NCBI GenBank assembly: GCA_963708645.1 | Contig: CAVPTA010000012.1 | Span: 1 to 64,000 of the forward strand | DNA: 64,000 nt | From: RYN-133 sp963708645 | GTDB lineage: Bacteria; Actinomycetota; Actinomycetes; Mycobacteriales; Jatrophihabitantaceae | Direction: 5' to 3' | The notes under the pieces: model-generated | What the model was told of the DNA's origin: nothing | The model's input: only the letters and a program-made list of their open reading frames with translations | Databases searched by the model: none | Made by a program: the position numbers and the translations under genes | In this document: piece by piece, positions 27,611 through 36,190 of the stretch | How positions within the stretch are numbered: position 1 is the first letter of the stretch | How the letters are laid out: every line of letters begins with the position of its first letter

Positions 27611-28609
27611 ATGACGATTCGAACTGCAACCCTCGGCAAGACCGGACCTACTGTCAGCGCGCTCGGCCTCGGCTGCATGGGCATGTCCGGCGCGTACGGC
27701 GACGCCGATGAGGACGAGAGCATCCGCACGATCCATACCGCGCTCGATGCGGGCATCACGCTGCTCGACACGGGCGACTTCTACGGCATGGGGCACAACG
27801 AAATGCTGTTGCAGCGCGCGTTGGTCGGACGCGATCGCGACGACTACCTGCTCAGCGTGAAGTTCGGCGGCATGCGCGATCCCGACGGCAGGTTCCTCGG
27901 CTTCGACGGGCGCCCGGCCGCCGTCGCCAACTTCCTCGCGTACTCGCTCAACCGGCTCGGGGTCGACCACATCGACATCTACCGTCCCGGCCGCCTCGAC
28001 CCGGACGTCCCGATCGAAGAGACGGTCGGTGCCATTGCCCAACAGATCGATCGGGGACGGGTGCGGCACATCGGACTGTCCGAAGTGGGGTCGGAGACGA
28101 TCCGCCGCGCAGCCGCCGTTCACCCGATCAGTGACCTGCAGATCGAGTACTCGGTGCTGACCCGCGGCATCGAGAACGACATCCTCGACACGTGCCGTGA
28201 GCTCGGCATCGGCATCACCGCGTACGGCGTCCTGTCGCGTGGGCTGATCGGCAGCTCGCGACAGGAGTTCCAGGCCGACGACGTGCACGCAGCGTGGCCG
28301 CGATTCCAGGGGGAGAACCTCGACCACAATCTGGCGCTCGTGGCCGGCCTCGAAGCGATTGCCGCCCGACACGGACTCACCGTCGCGCAACTGGCCATCG
28401 CCTGGGTCGCCGCGCAGGGCAACGACGTTGTGCCGCTGGTCGGCATGAAGAAGCCGGCACGCGTGCAGCCTGCGGTCGACGCGCTCGCCGTTACGTTGTC
28501 GGCCTATGACCTGGCCGAGATCGACCGGGTGCTGCCGGCTGATGCCGTTGCGGGCTCGCGCTATCCCGATGCGCTCATGTCGTCGTTGGACAGCGAGCGG
28601 CGCGATTGA
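27611..28609 (+). CDS. Aldo/keto reductase
   Basis: 332 aa NADPH-dependent aldo/keto reductase. TATLGKTGPTVSALGLGCMG opens the barrel; LLDTGDFYGMGHNEMLLQRA holds catalytic Asp and Tyr, and VKFGGMRDP the Lys. The usual catalytic-His strand reads IDIYRPGRLDPDVPIEETVG, as in a known subgroup with YRPxRLDP instead of a His. Then IGITAYGVLSRGLIG. Transcribed divergently from an MmyB-type regulator 102 bp away, a pairing often seen in actinobacteria for stress-inducible reductases. Substrate unknown. Confidence 0.88.
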   Translation: MTIRTATLGKTGPTVSALGLGCMGMSGAYGDADEDESIRTIHTALDAGITLLDTGDFYGMGHNEMLLQRALVGRDRDDYLLSVKFGGMRDPDGRFLGFDGRPAAVANFLAYSLNRLGVDHIDIYRPGRLDPDVPIEETVGAIAQQIDRGRVRHIGLSEVGSETIRRAAAVHPISDLQIEYSVLTRGIENDILDTCRELGIGITAYGVLSRGLIGSSRQEFQADDVHAAWPRFQGENLDHNLALVAGLEAIAARHGLTVAQLAIAWVAAQGNDVVPLVGMKKPARVQPAVDALAVTLSAYDLAEIDRVLPADAVAGSRYPDALMSSLDSERRD

Positions 28610-28653
28610 TCCGACGACAGCATCGCGCCGCCGAGCTGGGACAGCCAGATGTT

Positions 28654-29292
28654 CTAGTCGGGACGGCCGGTGAACGCGAGCCCGACTCCGACGCCGATCA
28701 TGGTCACGCCGCCGAACCCACCGATGCGCTCGAGCCGGCGCGGTGAGCGTTCGAACCACGACCTCGCGGCGCCGGCGCTGAAGGCGAAGGCCGTGTCGTT
28801 GATGAGCCCGACGACCAGGAAGATCAGGCCGAGCAGCAGCAACTGCAGCGGGACGGCGCCCTCGGTGCGGTCGATGAATTGCGGCAGCACCGCAACGAAG
28901 AAGACCGTGCCCTTCGGGTTCGTCGCGCCGACGAGGAAGCCCTCACGCAACACGCGCGCCGTCGACTTCGGACGTGCCGCTGCGGTGAACGCACCCGGCA
29001 GCGCACGGCGATGGCGAACGGCCTGCACGCCGAGGAACACGAGATACGCGGCGCCGATGAGCTTGAGCGCGGTGAACGCGACGATCGAGCGCTCGACGAG
29101 CGTGCCCACCCCGACTGCGACCAGCACGACCTGGACGAGACCGCCGAGCGAGTTGCCGACCACCGTCGTCAGCCCGCCACGCCGTCCCATGACCAGCGTG
29201 CGGCTCACGACGAACAACACGCTCGGTCCAGGTATCACGACAAGCAACACCGAGGCGGCGACGAACGCGAGCAGATGTGCCCCTGAGATCAC
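28654..29292 (-). CDS. LysE family amino-acid exporter
   Basis: 212 aa membrane protein. LLAFVAASVLLVVIPGPSVL with the PGP motif, then GGLTTVVGNSLGGLVQVVLV, LIGAAYLVFLGVQAVRHRR and REGFLVGATNPKGTVFFVAV, are hallmarks of LysE/RhtB exporters with six helices. Its ATG overlaps the TGA of the LacI gene by 4 bp, so the exporter is co-expressed with that regulator. Confidence 0.92.
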   Translation of the reverse strand: MISGAHLLAFVAASVLLVVIPGPSVLFVVSRTLVMGRRGGLTTVVGNSLGGLVQVVLVAVGVGTLVERSIVAFTALKLIGAAYLVFLGVQAVRHRRALPGAFTAAARPKSTARVLREGFLVGATNPKGTVFFVAVLPQFIDRTEGAVPLQLLLLGLIFLVVGLINDTAFAFSAGAARSWFERSPRRLERIGGFGGVTMIGVGVGLAFTGRPD

Positions 29293-30335
29293 CCGATCAG
29301 CCTACGGTCGCGGCGCGTCCGGTCGGCCGGGGCCGTCGTGGCCCGTTCGAGGAAGTCGACAGGAAGCAGGGTCTGCGCATCGTGGCGTTCTGCAGGATCG
29401 ACGATCCACGCGAGTAACGCCTCGGCCGACAGCTCACCCATTTCATCAAGCGGGACGCCGACCGTCGTGAGCGGTGGCGTCAGTCGACGCACGAAGCTGA
29501 GGTCGTTGTAGCCGGTGACCGACACATCGGTCGGGCAGCGCACGCCGTGTGCGGTGAGGGCCTCGATGGCGCCCATCGCCAGCAGGTCGTTCGCCGCGAC
29601 CAGCGCGGTGAAGCGGACGCCGTTGTCGAGCAGTTCGTGGGTGGCTCCCGCGCCGGCGTCCTCGGTGAAGGCGGCGCATGAGATCACCGTGTCGGTCGTC
29701 GGTCGGCCGAGCGCACGGAGGGCGGACCGAAAGGCCGATGTGCGTTCACGACCGGTCGAGGTGTTGTTCGGCCCGGCAAGATGCAGGATCGAGCGATGCC
29801 CGAGGTGCGCGAGGTGCTCGACGCACAGCCGGATGCCGTGGCGGTCGTCAGCGCCGACGTAGGGCAGCTTGCTCACGGCGTCGCGACGGTTCACCAGCAC
29901 TGTGGGAATCGACGATGCGACAAGCTCGGCGACCGCCGGGTCTGACCAGCGCGCGGTGGCGATGATGAATCCGTCGACCCCCCGGGCACGCATTGCCGAG
30001 ATCTGCGACAACTCGGTGCGGGCGTCGTTGTTCGTGTCGGTCAACACCAGTGTGTAGCCGGCCCTGCTCAGCACCCGCTCGGCGCCGCGCACGATCGGCG
30101 GGAACAGGGCGTTCGTGATGTCGGGGACGACGAGCGCCACCACGTACGAGCGCGATGTGCGCAGCCCGCGCGCGAGCGTGTTCGGGACGTAGCCGAGTTG
30201 CCGGGCAGCCTGCTCGACGCGGCGCACCGTGTCGGAGTTGACGCCGTCGCGGGCCTCGGGATTCAGTGCGCGCGACGCCGTGGCGGTGTGCACACCCGCC
30301 TTCTTCGCGACATCGCTGAGCCGCACCCGAGCCAT
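29289..30335 (-). CDS. LacI family transcriptional regulator
   Basis: 348 aa from the ATG at 30335 (MARVRLSDVAKKAGVHTATA). HTH and hinge: AGVHTATASRALNPEARDGV, NTLARGLRTSRSYVVALVVP. The periplasmic-binding-protein-like core has GVDGFIIATARW, PTVLVNRRDAVSKLPYVGAD and GYNDLSFVRRLTPPLTTVGV. Earlier in-frame ATGs would add a non-homologous leader spanning the promoter, so I reject them. It faces the ABC-catabolism operon; three LacI-type palindromes lie between them, so it very likely represses that operon and itself until an effector binds. Confidence 0.93.
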   Translation of the reverse strand: MARVRLSDVAKKAGVHTATASRALNPEARDGVNSDTVRRVEQAARQLGYVPNTLARGLRTSRSYVVALVVPDITNALFPPIVRGAERVLSRAGYTLVLTDTNNDARTELSQISAMRARGVDGFIIATARWSDPAVAELVASSIPTVLVNRRDAVSKLPYVGADDRHGIRLCVEHLAHLGHRSILHLAGPNNTSTGRERTSAFRSALRALGRPTTDTVISCAAFTEDAGAGATHELLDNGVRFTALVAANDLLAMGAIEALTAHGVRCPTDVSVTGYNDLSFVRRLTPPLTTVGVPLDEMGELSAEALLAWIVDPAERHDAQTLLPVDFLERATTAPADRTRRDRRLIG

Positions 30336-30378
30336 GCCAGGAGCGTAGCCGCTCGGAGGCGAAAACCGCGCGTTTGAC

Positions 30379-30562
30379 CGCAATCGTTTGTGGGCTTGCG
30401 CGAGCTGTACCGGAACTTGCTGAGACGAGATGGTTGACAGTCTTGAATCGGTGGTGAAACCTAAGCGCAATCGTTTGTGGCCTGCTGCCGTTCGGTGGCT
30501 CGGCGAGCTTCCGTCTTCGTCCTCACCGAAGGAGTAGATCGTGAGTAATCGCAATCGTTTGC
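30379..30562. promoter_or_regulatory. Three LacI-type operators and a -35 element between the LacI gene and the catabolic operon
   Basis: CAATCGTTTG occurs three times on the plus strand, at 30381-30390, 30468-30477 and 30552-30561, each in a GCAATCGTTTG(T/C)G context; it is a palindrome around CG with 8 of 10 positions symmetric, the form bound by LacI/GalR proteins. A consensus -35 box TTGACA lies at 30434-30439; the -10 region 17-18 bp later is not clear. The second site lies just downstream of the expected -10, and the third lies inside codons 4-7 of the binding-protein gene, which suits roadblock or looping repression. Confidence 0.8.
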
Positions 30563-31827
30563 GAAGATCAGCCGGGCGACAGGTGATCGTCGGTTTGGCA
30601 GCGGCGACCTTGCTTGCCGGATGCGCCTCGACAACCGGGACGAGCAGCGGCACCACGGCCGGCAACCCCGGGTCCGGCACCGGGTCCGCGCCCGCGACGA
30701 CCGCGCCGCTCGTCATCGGTGCCTCGGTGTCGCTGACCGGTGACTTCTCCGATTCCGGCAAGGCCGTCGAGCGCGGCTATCAACTTTGGGCGGACACCGT
30801 CAACGCCAAGGGCGGTCTGCTCGGCCGCAAGGTGGAGATCAAGATCGTCGATGATGCATCGAGCCCGACCCAGGTGGTCACGAACTACCAGAACCTGATC
30901 AACAAGGATCACGTCGACCTGACCCTCGGCCCGTTCTCGACGCTGCTGACCATTCCCGCCTCGCGGGTGGCGAGCCGCTACAACTACGCGTTCCTCGCGC
31001 CTGCGGGTGGCGGGCCCGACGTCTTCGCCCAGAACCTGCACAACTTCTTCTTCGTGCAGCCCGCGCCGACGACGCAGGCCGGTGACGTGTTCGCGAAGTA
31101 CGTGCTCAGCCTGCCGGCATCGCAGCGACCGAAGACCGCGGCCTACGCCGAACTCGACGACCCGTTCTCGGCGCCCATCGCCGAGAACATCCGCGCGAAG
31201 TTCGAGGCGGCCGGGATCAAGACCGTCTACAAGCAGGTTTATCCGTCCGAGACGCAGGATCTTTCGCCGGTGATGGCCGCGCTCGTCGCCACCAAGCCGG
31301 ACGTCATCGTCGGCGGGACGCAGAGCGAGGACGCTTACTCGCAGGTGAAGTCGCTCGTGCAGCTCAAGTACAACCCGAAGATCATGTTCCAGTCCAACGG
31401 TGCGAACTCGCCGCTGGAGTTCCCGGACAAGGTCGGGCGCAACAACACCGAGGGCATCATGTCGTCGGCAGACTGGTTCCCCGGCTCCACGGCGTCCGGC
31501 AGTGCAGCTTTCACCGCGGCGTACATCAAGAAGTACGGCGGGACGGCCCAGCAGGTCGACGACAACAGCGCCGAGGCATTCGCGTGCGGACAGTTGCTCG
31601 AGGACATCGCCGCGAAGACGAAGAGGATCGACAACGCGACGATCATCAGCTCGCTGCACTCGGGGTCGTGGCCCACGCTGCTCGGGAACCTCTCGTGGTC
31701 GGCGAACGGTGCACCGAAGGGTGAGTTCAACCTCGTCCAGTGGCAGAAGGGCAACCTGATCCCGGTGTATCCCTCGACGATCGCGGCGGCGAAGCCCGAG
31801 GTCGTCAAGCCGAACTGGGGCGGGTGA
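30541..31827 (+). CDS. Branched-chain-amino-acid-type ABC transporter substrate-binding lipoprotein
   Basis: 428 aa. GTG start at 30541 with AAGGAG 7 bp upstream. Lipoprotein signal ends in LLAGC followed by a Ser/Thr/Gly linker. The LivJ-type fold is shown by IGASVSLTGDFSDSGKAVER, GYQLWADTVNAKGGLLGRKV and VTNYQNLINKDHVDLTLGPF. First gene of a 14-gene operon running to 46605. The family binds branched-chain amino acids, amides, urea and aromatic or aliphatic acids; the ligand here is unknown but is presumably the substrate of the enzymes encoded downstream. Confidence 0.93.
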   Translation: MSNRNRLRRSAGRQVIVGLAAATLLAGCASTTGTSSGTTAGNPGSGTGSAPATTAPLVIGASVSLTGDFSDSGKAVERGYQLWADTVNAKGGLLGRKVEIKIVDDASSPTQVVTNYQNLINKDHVDLTLGPFSTLLTIPASRVASRYNYAFLAPAGGGPDVFAQNLHNFFFVQPAPTTQAGDVFAKYVLSLPASQRPKTAAYAELDDPFSAPIAENIRAKFEAAGIKTVYKQVYPSETQDLSPVMAALVATKPDVIVGGTQSEDAYSQVKSLVQLKYNPKIMFQSNGANSPLEFPDKVGRNNTEGIMSSADWFPGSTASGSAAFTAAYIKKYGGTAQQVDDNSAEAFACGQLLEDIAAKTKRIDNATIISSLHSGSWPTLLGNLSWSANGAPKGEFNLVQWQKGNLIPVYPSTIAAAKPEVVKPNWGG

Positions 31828-31836
31828 TCGCGGCGG

Positions 31837-32715
31837 ATGCATGCGCTCATCCAGGGCCTCATCCTCGGCATCCTCACCGCAGGCGTCTATGCGCTGATGG
31901 CATCGGGCCAGACGTTGATCTTCGGAATCATGAAGGTCGTCAATCTGGCCCAAGGTGCGATGGTGATCCTCGGCGCCTATCTCGCCTACCAGCTGTTCAC
32001 CTCGTTCGGCATCGATCCGTTCCTGGCCATCCCGATCACGACGGTCGCGCTGTTCGTGGTCGGGGTGGTCGTCGAGATTGCGTTCATCCGTCCGCTGCGC
32101 CGTGAGGATCGCTCCGAGCTCAGCCTGCTCGTGACGTTCGCGGTCGCGCTGCTGCTCGAAGGCATCATGAGCGTGACGTGGAAGACCTCGGACCGCGTCG
32201 TCAACACGAGCTACACGAACTCGAGTTGGACGGTGTTCGGCTACGAGATCACCCTCGTGCGGCTGTGGGCTTTCGTGCTCTCGCTCGTTGCCCTCGGCCT
32301 GTTGTACGTCGTGCTCAACCGCACGCGGTTCGGACGCGCCGTGCGTGCCAGCGTGCAGAACCCGGAGTCGGCGCGGTTGCTCGGCGTGCGTGCTGAGTGG
32401 GTGTCGGCCATGGGCTTCGGGCTCGGCTCGGCGACTGCTGCAGCCGCGGGGTCGGTCTACGCGATGCTCTACCCCTTCAATCCGGGCAGCCACTACGACC
32501 TCATCTCGCGGCTGCTGTCGATAGTGCTGCTGGGTGGGCTCGGCAGCATCGGCGGCGCGGTCGTCGGTGCGTTGATCGTCTCGGTGTCTTCGGCAGTCGT
32601 CGCATCGACGTTCTCGCCCAGCTGGTCGGAGATGACGTTCTTCGTGATCCTGCTCGTCGTCCTGCTGCTTCGACCGCGCGGACTGTTCGGCACAGCCGCT
32701 CGCGGGGCGATATGA
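31837..32715 (+). CDS. LivH-type ABC transporter permease
   Basis: 292 aa, about eight hydrophobic helices. ILTAGVYALMASGQTLIFGI, NLAQGAMVILGAYLAYQLF and the EAA-like loop RAVRASVQNPESARLLGVRA, then LLGGLGSIGGAVVGALIVSV, match LivH permeases. The TGA overlaps the next ATG (ATGA). Confidence 0.92.
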   Translation: MHALIQGLILGILTAGVYALMASGQTLIFGIMKVVNLAQGAMVILGAYLAYQLFTSFGIDPFLAIPITTVALFVVGVVVEIAFIRPLRREDRSELSLLVTFAVALLLEGIMSVTWKTSDRVVNTSYTNSSWTVFGYEITLVRLWAFVLSLVALGLLYVVLNRTRFGRAVRASVQNPESARLLGVRAEWVSAMGFGLGSATAAAAGSVYAMLYPFNPGSHYDLISRLLSIVLLGGLGSIGGAVVGALIVSVSSAVVASTFSPSWSEMTFFVILLVVLLLRPRGLFGTAARGAI

Positions 32716-33755
32716 GCTGGCGCGGCGCGGTCGGTCCGGCACGCGCGATCATCTTCTTCGGTGTCCTCGGCGCGTTGCCGGCGCTCGGGCTCGCCCATTG
32801 GGTGCTGAACATGCTGGTGTTCACGCTGATGTACGCCGTGATGTCCAGCTCGTGGAACCTGACCGGCGGATTCGCCGGCTACCCGTCGCTCGGCCATGCA
32901 GCGTTCTTCGGCTTCGGCGCGTACGCCACCGCCATCTGGTTCGAGCATCACTCGATCACCAGCGGGTACGAACCGTTCCTGCTCCTGCCATTGGTCGGAC
33001 TGTGCGCTGCTGTGATCGGGCTTCCCGTCGCTGCCATCGCGATGCGCACCCGCGCCGACGTGTTCGCGATCGTCACCATCACGCTGTTGTTCGTCGCGCA
33101 GACACTTGCGTTCAACCTGCACAGCCTGACCAACGGCGCTCAAGGCGTGTCGATGCCGATCGCGCCGTTCTCGGCTGCGACCTACGAATGGCCTTTCTAC
33201 CAAGCGCTTCTGGTGCTGCTGGCCGTCGCGATGGGTCTGACATGGGCCACGATGCGCAGCAAGGTCGGTCTGTCGCTCGCAGCGGTGCGTGCCGACGAGG
33301 ACAAGGCCGCGGGCGTGGGCGTCCACGTCTTCGGAGTGAAGCTGCTGAGCTTCAGCGTCAGCGTCGGCCTGACCGCGATGGTCGGCGGGATCTGGGCCTA
33401 CTACGAGGGCTTCATCTATCCACAGTTCGCGATCGATCCGCTGGTGACCATCGGAATGGTGCTCATGACCTTCCTCGGCGGGCGTGCGACGTTGTGGGGT
33501 CCGGTGCTCGGCGCATTCCTGCTCGAACTCTCGCAGCAGTACCTCGCGTACACGTTGGGCGGCAGCCAGCTCTACCTCATCGCGTACGCGCTGGTGTTCC
33601 TGGTCGTCATGCTCGTGCTTCCGCGCGGCATCGTCCCGTCCGTGCAGGACGCGTTGCGTCGACGGCGGCGACGCAACGCGAGCCAGGCTGCTGCACCCAC
33701 GAACCCCGCGGCGTCGCGCACCGTGCCCTCCTCCCTGGTCGGGAAGGAGGCGTGA
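32712..33755 (+). CDS. LivM-type ABC transporter permease
   Basis: 347 aa. YAVMSSSWNLTGGFAGYPSL and GHAAFFGFGAYATAIW are the LivM signature, and GLSLAAVRADEDKAAGVGVH the coupling loop; GGRATLWGPVLGAFLLELSQ is near the end. A basic, Ala-rich tail (RRRRRNASQAAAP) follows. ATG at 32712, overlapping the livH stop; its last base is the first of the LivG ATG. Confidence 0.92.
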   Translation: MSWRGAVGPARAIIFFGVLGALPALGLAHWVLNMLVFTLMYAVMSSSWNLTGGFAGYPSLGHAAFFGFGAYATAIWFEHHSITSGYEPFLLLPLVGLCAAVIGLPVAAIAMRTRADVFAIVTITLLFVAQTLAFNLHSLTNGAQGVSMPIAPFSAATYEWPFYQALLVLLAVAMGLTWATMRSKVGLSLAAVRADEDKAAGVGVHVFGVKLLSFSVSVGLTAMVGGIWAYYEGFIYPQFAIDPLVTIGMVLMTFLGGRATLWGPVLGAFLLELSQQYLAYTLGGSQLYLIAYALVFLVVMLVLPRGIVPSVQDALRRRRRRNASQAAAPTNPAASRTVPSSLVGKEA

Positions 33756-34486
33756 TGACCGACATTCTCGAAGTCGATCATGTATCGCGCGCCTTCGGCT
33801 CCGTCCACGCGGTGCGCGACGCCTCCTTCACCGTGGCCGAGAACTCGGTGACCGCCCTGATCGGGCCGAACGGTTCCGGCAAGACGACCTTGTTCAACAT
33901 CATCACCGGATACCTGTCGGCCGACAGCGGCACCGTCAGCTTCGCCGGCCGCGACGTGACCCGCACGAAGCCGGGGGCGCTCTACCGGCGAGGTTTGTCG
34001 CGCACCTTCCAGCAGGCGAGGGTCTTCGGGCAACTGACCGTGCAGGAGAACCTCGTCATCGCAGCCGGGTTCGGCTGGCCGCAATTGTTCGGACGCCGGC
34101 TCGGCCGCGAGGATCGCCGACAGGCCGCCGAACTGCTCGAGGAGTTTCGCCTCGGCCACGTTGCCGATCTGTACGCGAGCGAGCTGTCCTACGGGCAGCG
34201 CAAGCTGCTGGAGTTCGCAGCCGTGCTGATGAGCCGTCCGTCGCTCGTACTGTTGGACGAGCCGACCGCGGGCGTCAACCCGGTGCTCATCGAGACAATG
34301 GAAACCCATATCCGGCAACGCAATGCCGACGGGATCACGTTCCTCGTTGTCGAGCACGACATGAACTTCGTCATGCGGCTGTGCGATCCGGTCATCGTCC
34401 TCGATCAAGGTCAAGAGATCTTCGCCGGCTCGCCCGAGCAAGTACAAAGCAACCCACTCGTGCTCGATGCCTACCTCGGAGCGTGA
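33755..34486 (+). CDS. LivG-type ABC transporter ATPase
   Basis: 243 aa. Walker A GPNGSGKTT, Q-loop region RRGLSRTFQQARVFGQLTV, signature LSYGQRKLLEFA, Walker B LVLLDEPTAGVNP and switch His in FLVVEHDMNFVM. The LivG hallmark FQ..R.F is present. A GGAGG ribosome site lies 5-9 bp before the ATG at 33755. Confidence 0.93.
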   Translation: MTDILEVDHVSRAFGSVHAVRDASFTVAENSVTALIGPNGSGKTTLFNIITGYLSADSGTVSFAGRDVTRTKPGALYRRGLSRTFQQARVFGQLTVQENLVIAAGFGWPQLFGRRLGREDRRQAAELLEEFRLGHVADLYASELSYGQRKLLEFAAVLMSRPSLVLLDEPTAGVNPVLIETMETHIRQRNADGITFLVVEHDMNFVMRLCDPVIVLDQGQEIFAGSPEQVQSNPLVLDAYLGA

Positions 34487-34490
34487 GGCG

Positions 34491-35234
34491 ATGACAGACC
34501 TGCTCACGCTGCGCGACGTCGTTGCCGGCTACGGCGCGGGCGACATCCTGAAAGGCGTCGACCTCGACATCGGCGAAGCCACGGTGACCTGCCTCATCGG
34601 TCCGAACGGCGCCGGGAAGTCGACGGTGCTCAAGTGCGTCAGTGGCCTGCTGCATCCGAGGCGCGGCAGCGTCACCTTTCGTGGCGAGAACATCACCGCC
34701 TTGTCCCCGCGCGAACGACTGGGTCGCGGCATCGTGCACGTTCCGCAGGATCGCAGCCTGTTCCCGGCGATGACGGTCTGGGACAACCTGCTCATGGGCG
34801 GCTACACAATGAAGGACCAGAAGACTGTCAAGCAACGCATCGCTGCTGCCGTCGAAGCGTTCCCGATCTGCACCAAGCGCGCGAAGGATCATGCGGGCGC
34901 GCTCTCGGGTGGCGAGCAGAAGCAGGTCGAACTTGCTCGCACGCTCGTCCTCGATCCCAGCCTGATCCTGTTGGACGAACCGTCGATCGGGCTCGACCCG
35001 AAGGCCCGCAAGCAGGTGTTCGCCAGCATTCGCCGTCTCGCCGATCAGGGACGCACCGTCCTGCTGGTCGAGCAGAACGCACGGTCGGGTCTGGCCGCCT
35101 CGGACGTCGGAGCCGTGCTGGAGACGGGCGTGGTCCGGCTGGTCGACTCGGGCGCGCGGCTGCTCGACAACCCCGATGTGGCAAGGCTCTACCTGGGCGG
35201 ATTCGCCAACCCCGTAACGCACAGCAGCACCTGA
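34491..35234 (+). CDS. LivF-type ABC transporter ATPase
   Basis: 247 aa from the ATG at 34491. Walker A GPNGAGKST, GRGIVHVPQDRSLFPAMTVW, signature LSGGEQKQVELART, Walker B LILLDEPSIGLDP and switch region VLLVEQNARSGLAAS. With LivG it powers the importer. It starts 4 bp after the livG stop. Confidence 0.93.
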   Translation: MTDLLTLRDVVAGYGAGDILKGVDLDIGEATVTCLIGPNGAGKSTVLKCVSGLLHPRRGSVTFRGENITALSPRERLGRGIVHVPQDRSLFPAMTVWDNLLMGGYTMKDQKTVKQRIAAAVEAFPICTKRAKDHAGALSGGEQKQVELARTLVLDPSLILLDEPSIGLDPKARKQVFASIRRLADQGRTVLLVEQNARSGLAASDVGAVLETGVVRLVDSGARLLDNPDVARLYLGGFANPVTHSST

Positions 35235-35260
35235 GCACCGCGGTGTCAAAGGAGATCAGC

Positions 35261-36190
35261 ATGTCAGAGACCGGCCCTCGGATCGGTTGGATCGGCGTCG
35301 GACGGATGGGCTTCGCCCTTGCCGGCCGGCTGCTCGACGCGGGCCACGACGTCGCCGTCTACAACCGCACGCGCGCCAAGGCCGAACCGCTGGCCGAACG
35401 CGGCGCGAAGGTCGTCGACGCGCCGATCGATCTCGCCGACCGCGACGTCGTGTTCATCATGGTTTCGGCGCCGAGCGATCTTGCCGACGTGACCACTGGC
35501 GAGGGCGGCCTGCTCACCCACCCCGACGCGGCGCCCCGCATCATCATCGACTCGTCGACCGTGTCGACGCAGGCCTCCGCAGTGCTGCGTGCCGCCGCCG
35601 GTGATCGTGACAGCCAACTGCTGGCGGCACCGGTGAGCGGCAACCCGAAGGTCGTGCGCTCGGGCAAGCTCACGCTCGCTGTGTCCGGCCCGCGCGAGTC
35701 CTTCGACGAGGTCGAGCCGCTGCTGCGGCTGCTCGGACGGGGCGTCACCTACGTCGGCACCGACGAGGTCGCGCGCCTGGTCAAGATCTGCCACAACGTG
35801 TTTCTCGGCGTCGTGATCCAGTCGCTGTCCGAGATCACCCTGCTGGCCGAGCGTGGCGGTACCACTCGCGCAGCGTTCTTGGAGTTCTTGAACGACTCGG
35901 TCATGGGTTCGACGTTCAGCCGCTACAAATCCCCGGCACTGGTCAATCTCGACTTCGCGCCGACGTTCACGATGGCGCTGCTGAGCAAGGACTTCGACCT
36001 CGGGCTGGAAGCCGGACACGATCTCGGCGTCCCGATGCCGCTTGCCGCCGCAGCAGCGCAACTGGTGGCGTCGGCCGTCGGCGCCGGTCATCGTGACGTC
36101 GACTTCGCCGCGTTGATCCTCGAGCAGGCAAGGCGATCGGGGTATGACATCGCGTCGGAGAACGTCGACGTCGACGACGGGTTGGGTTGA
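35261..36190 (+). CDS. 3-hydroxyisobutyrate dehydrogenase-family oxidoreductase
   Basis: 309 aa beta-hydroxyacid dehydrogenase. Nucleotide fold RIGWIGVGRMGFALAGRLLD, cofactor loop VAVYNRTRAKAEPL, substrate loop IIDSSTVSTQ and APVSGNPKVVRSGKLTLAVS, and the catalytic Lys in VARLVKICHNVFLGVV. The Asn-Arg-Thr after the second strand fits NADP or either cofactor. GGAG 7 bp before the ATG at 35261. In this operon it may oxidise a 3-hydroxy acid produced from the imported compound. Confidence 0.88.
   Translation: MSETGPRIGWIGVGRMGFALAGRLLDAGHDVAVYNRTRAKAEPLAERGAKVVDAPIDLADRDVVFIMVSAPSDLADVTTGEGGLLTHPDAAPRIIIDSSTVSTQASAVLRAAAGDRDSQLLAAPVSGNPKVVRSGKLTLAVSGPRESFDEVEPLLRLLGRGVTYVGTDEVARLVKICHNVFLGVVIQSLSEITLLAERGGTTRAAFLEFLNDSVMGSTFSRYKSPALVNLDFAPTFTMALLSKDFDLGLEAGHDLGVPMPLAAAAAQLVASAVGAGHRDVDFAALILEQARRSGYDIASENVDVDDGLG

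Noticed and set aside
30568..32742. Long minus-strand open frame (724 codons) opposite the ABC binding protein and LivH
   Set aside because: Arg/Asp/His-rich shadow with no recognisable domain; the plus-strand genes are well supported.
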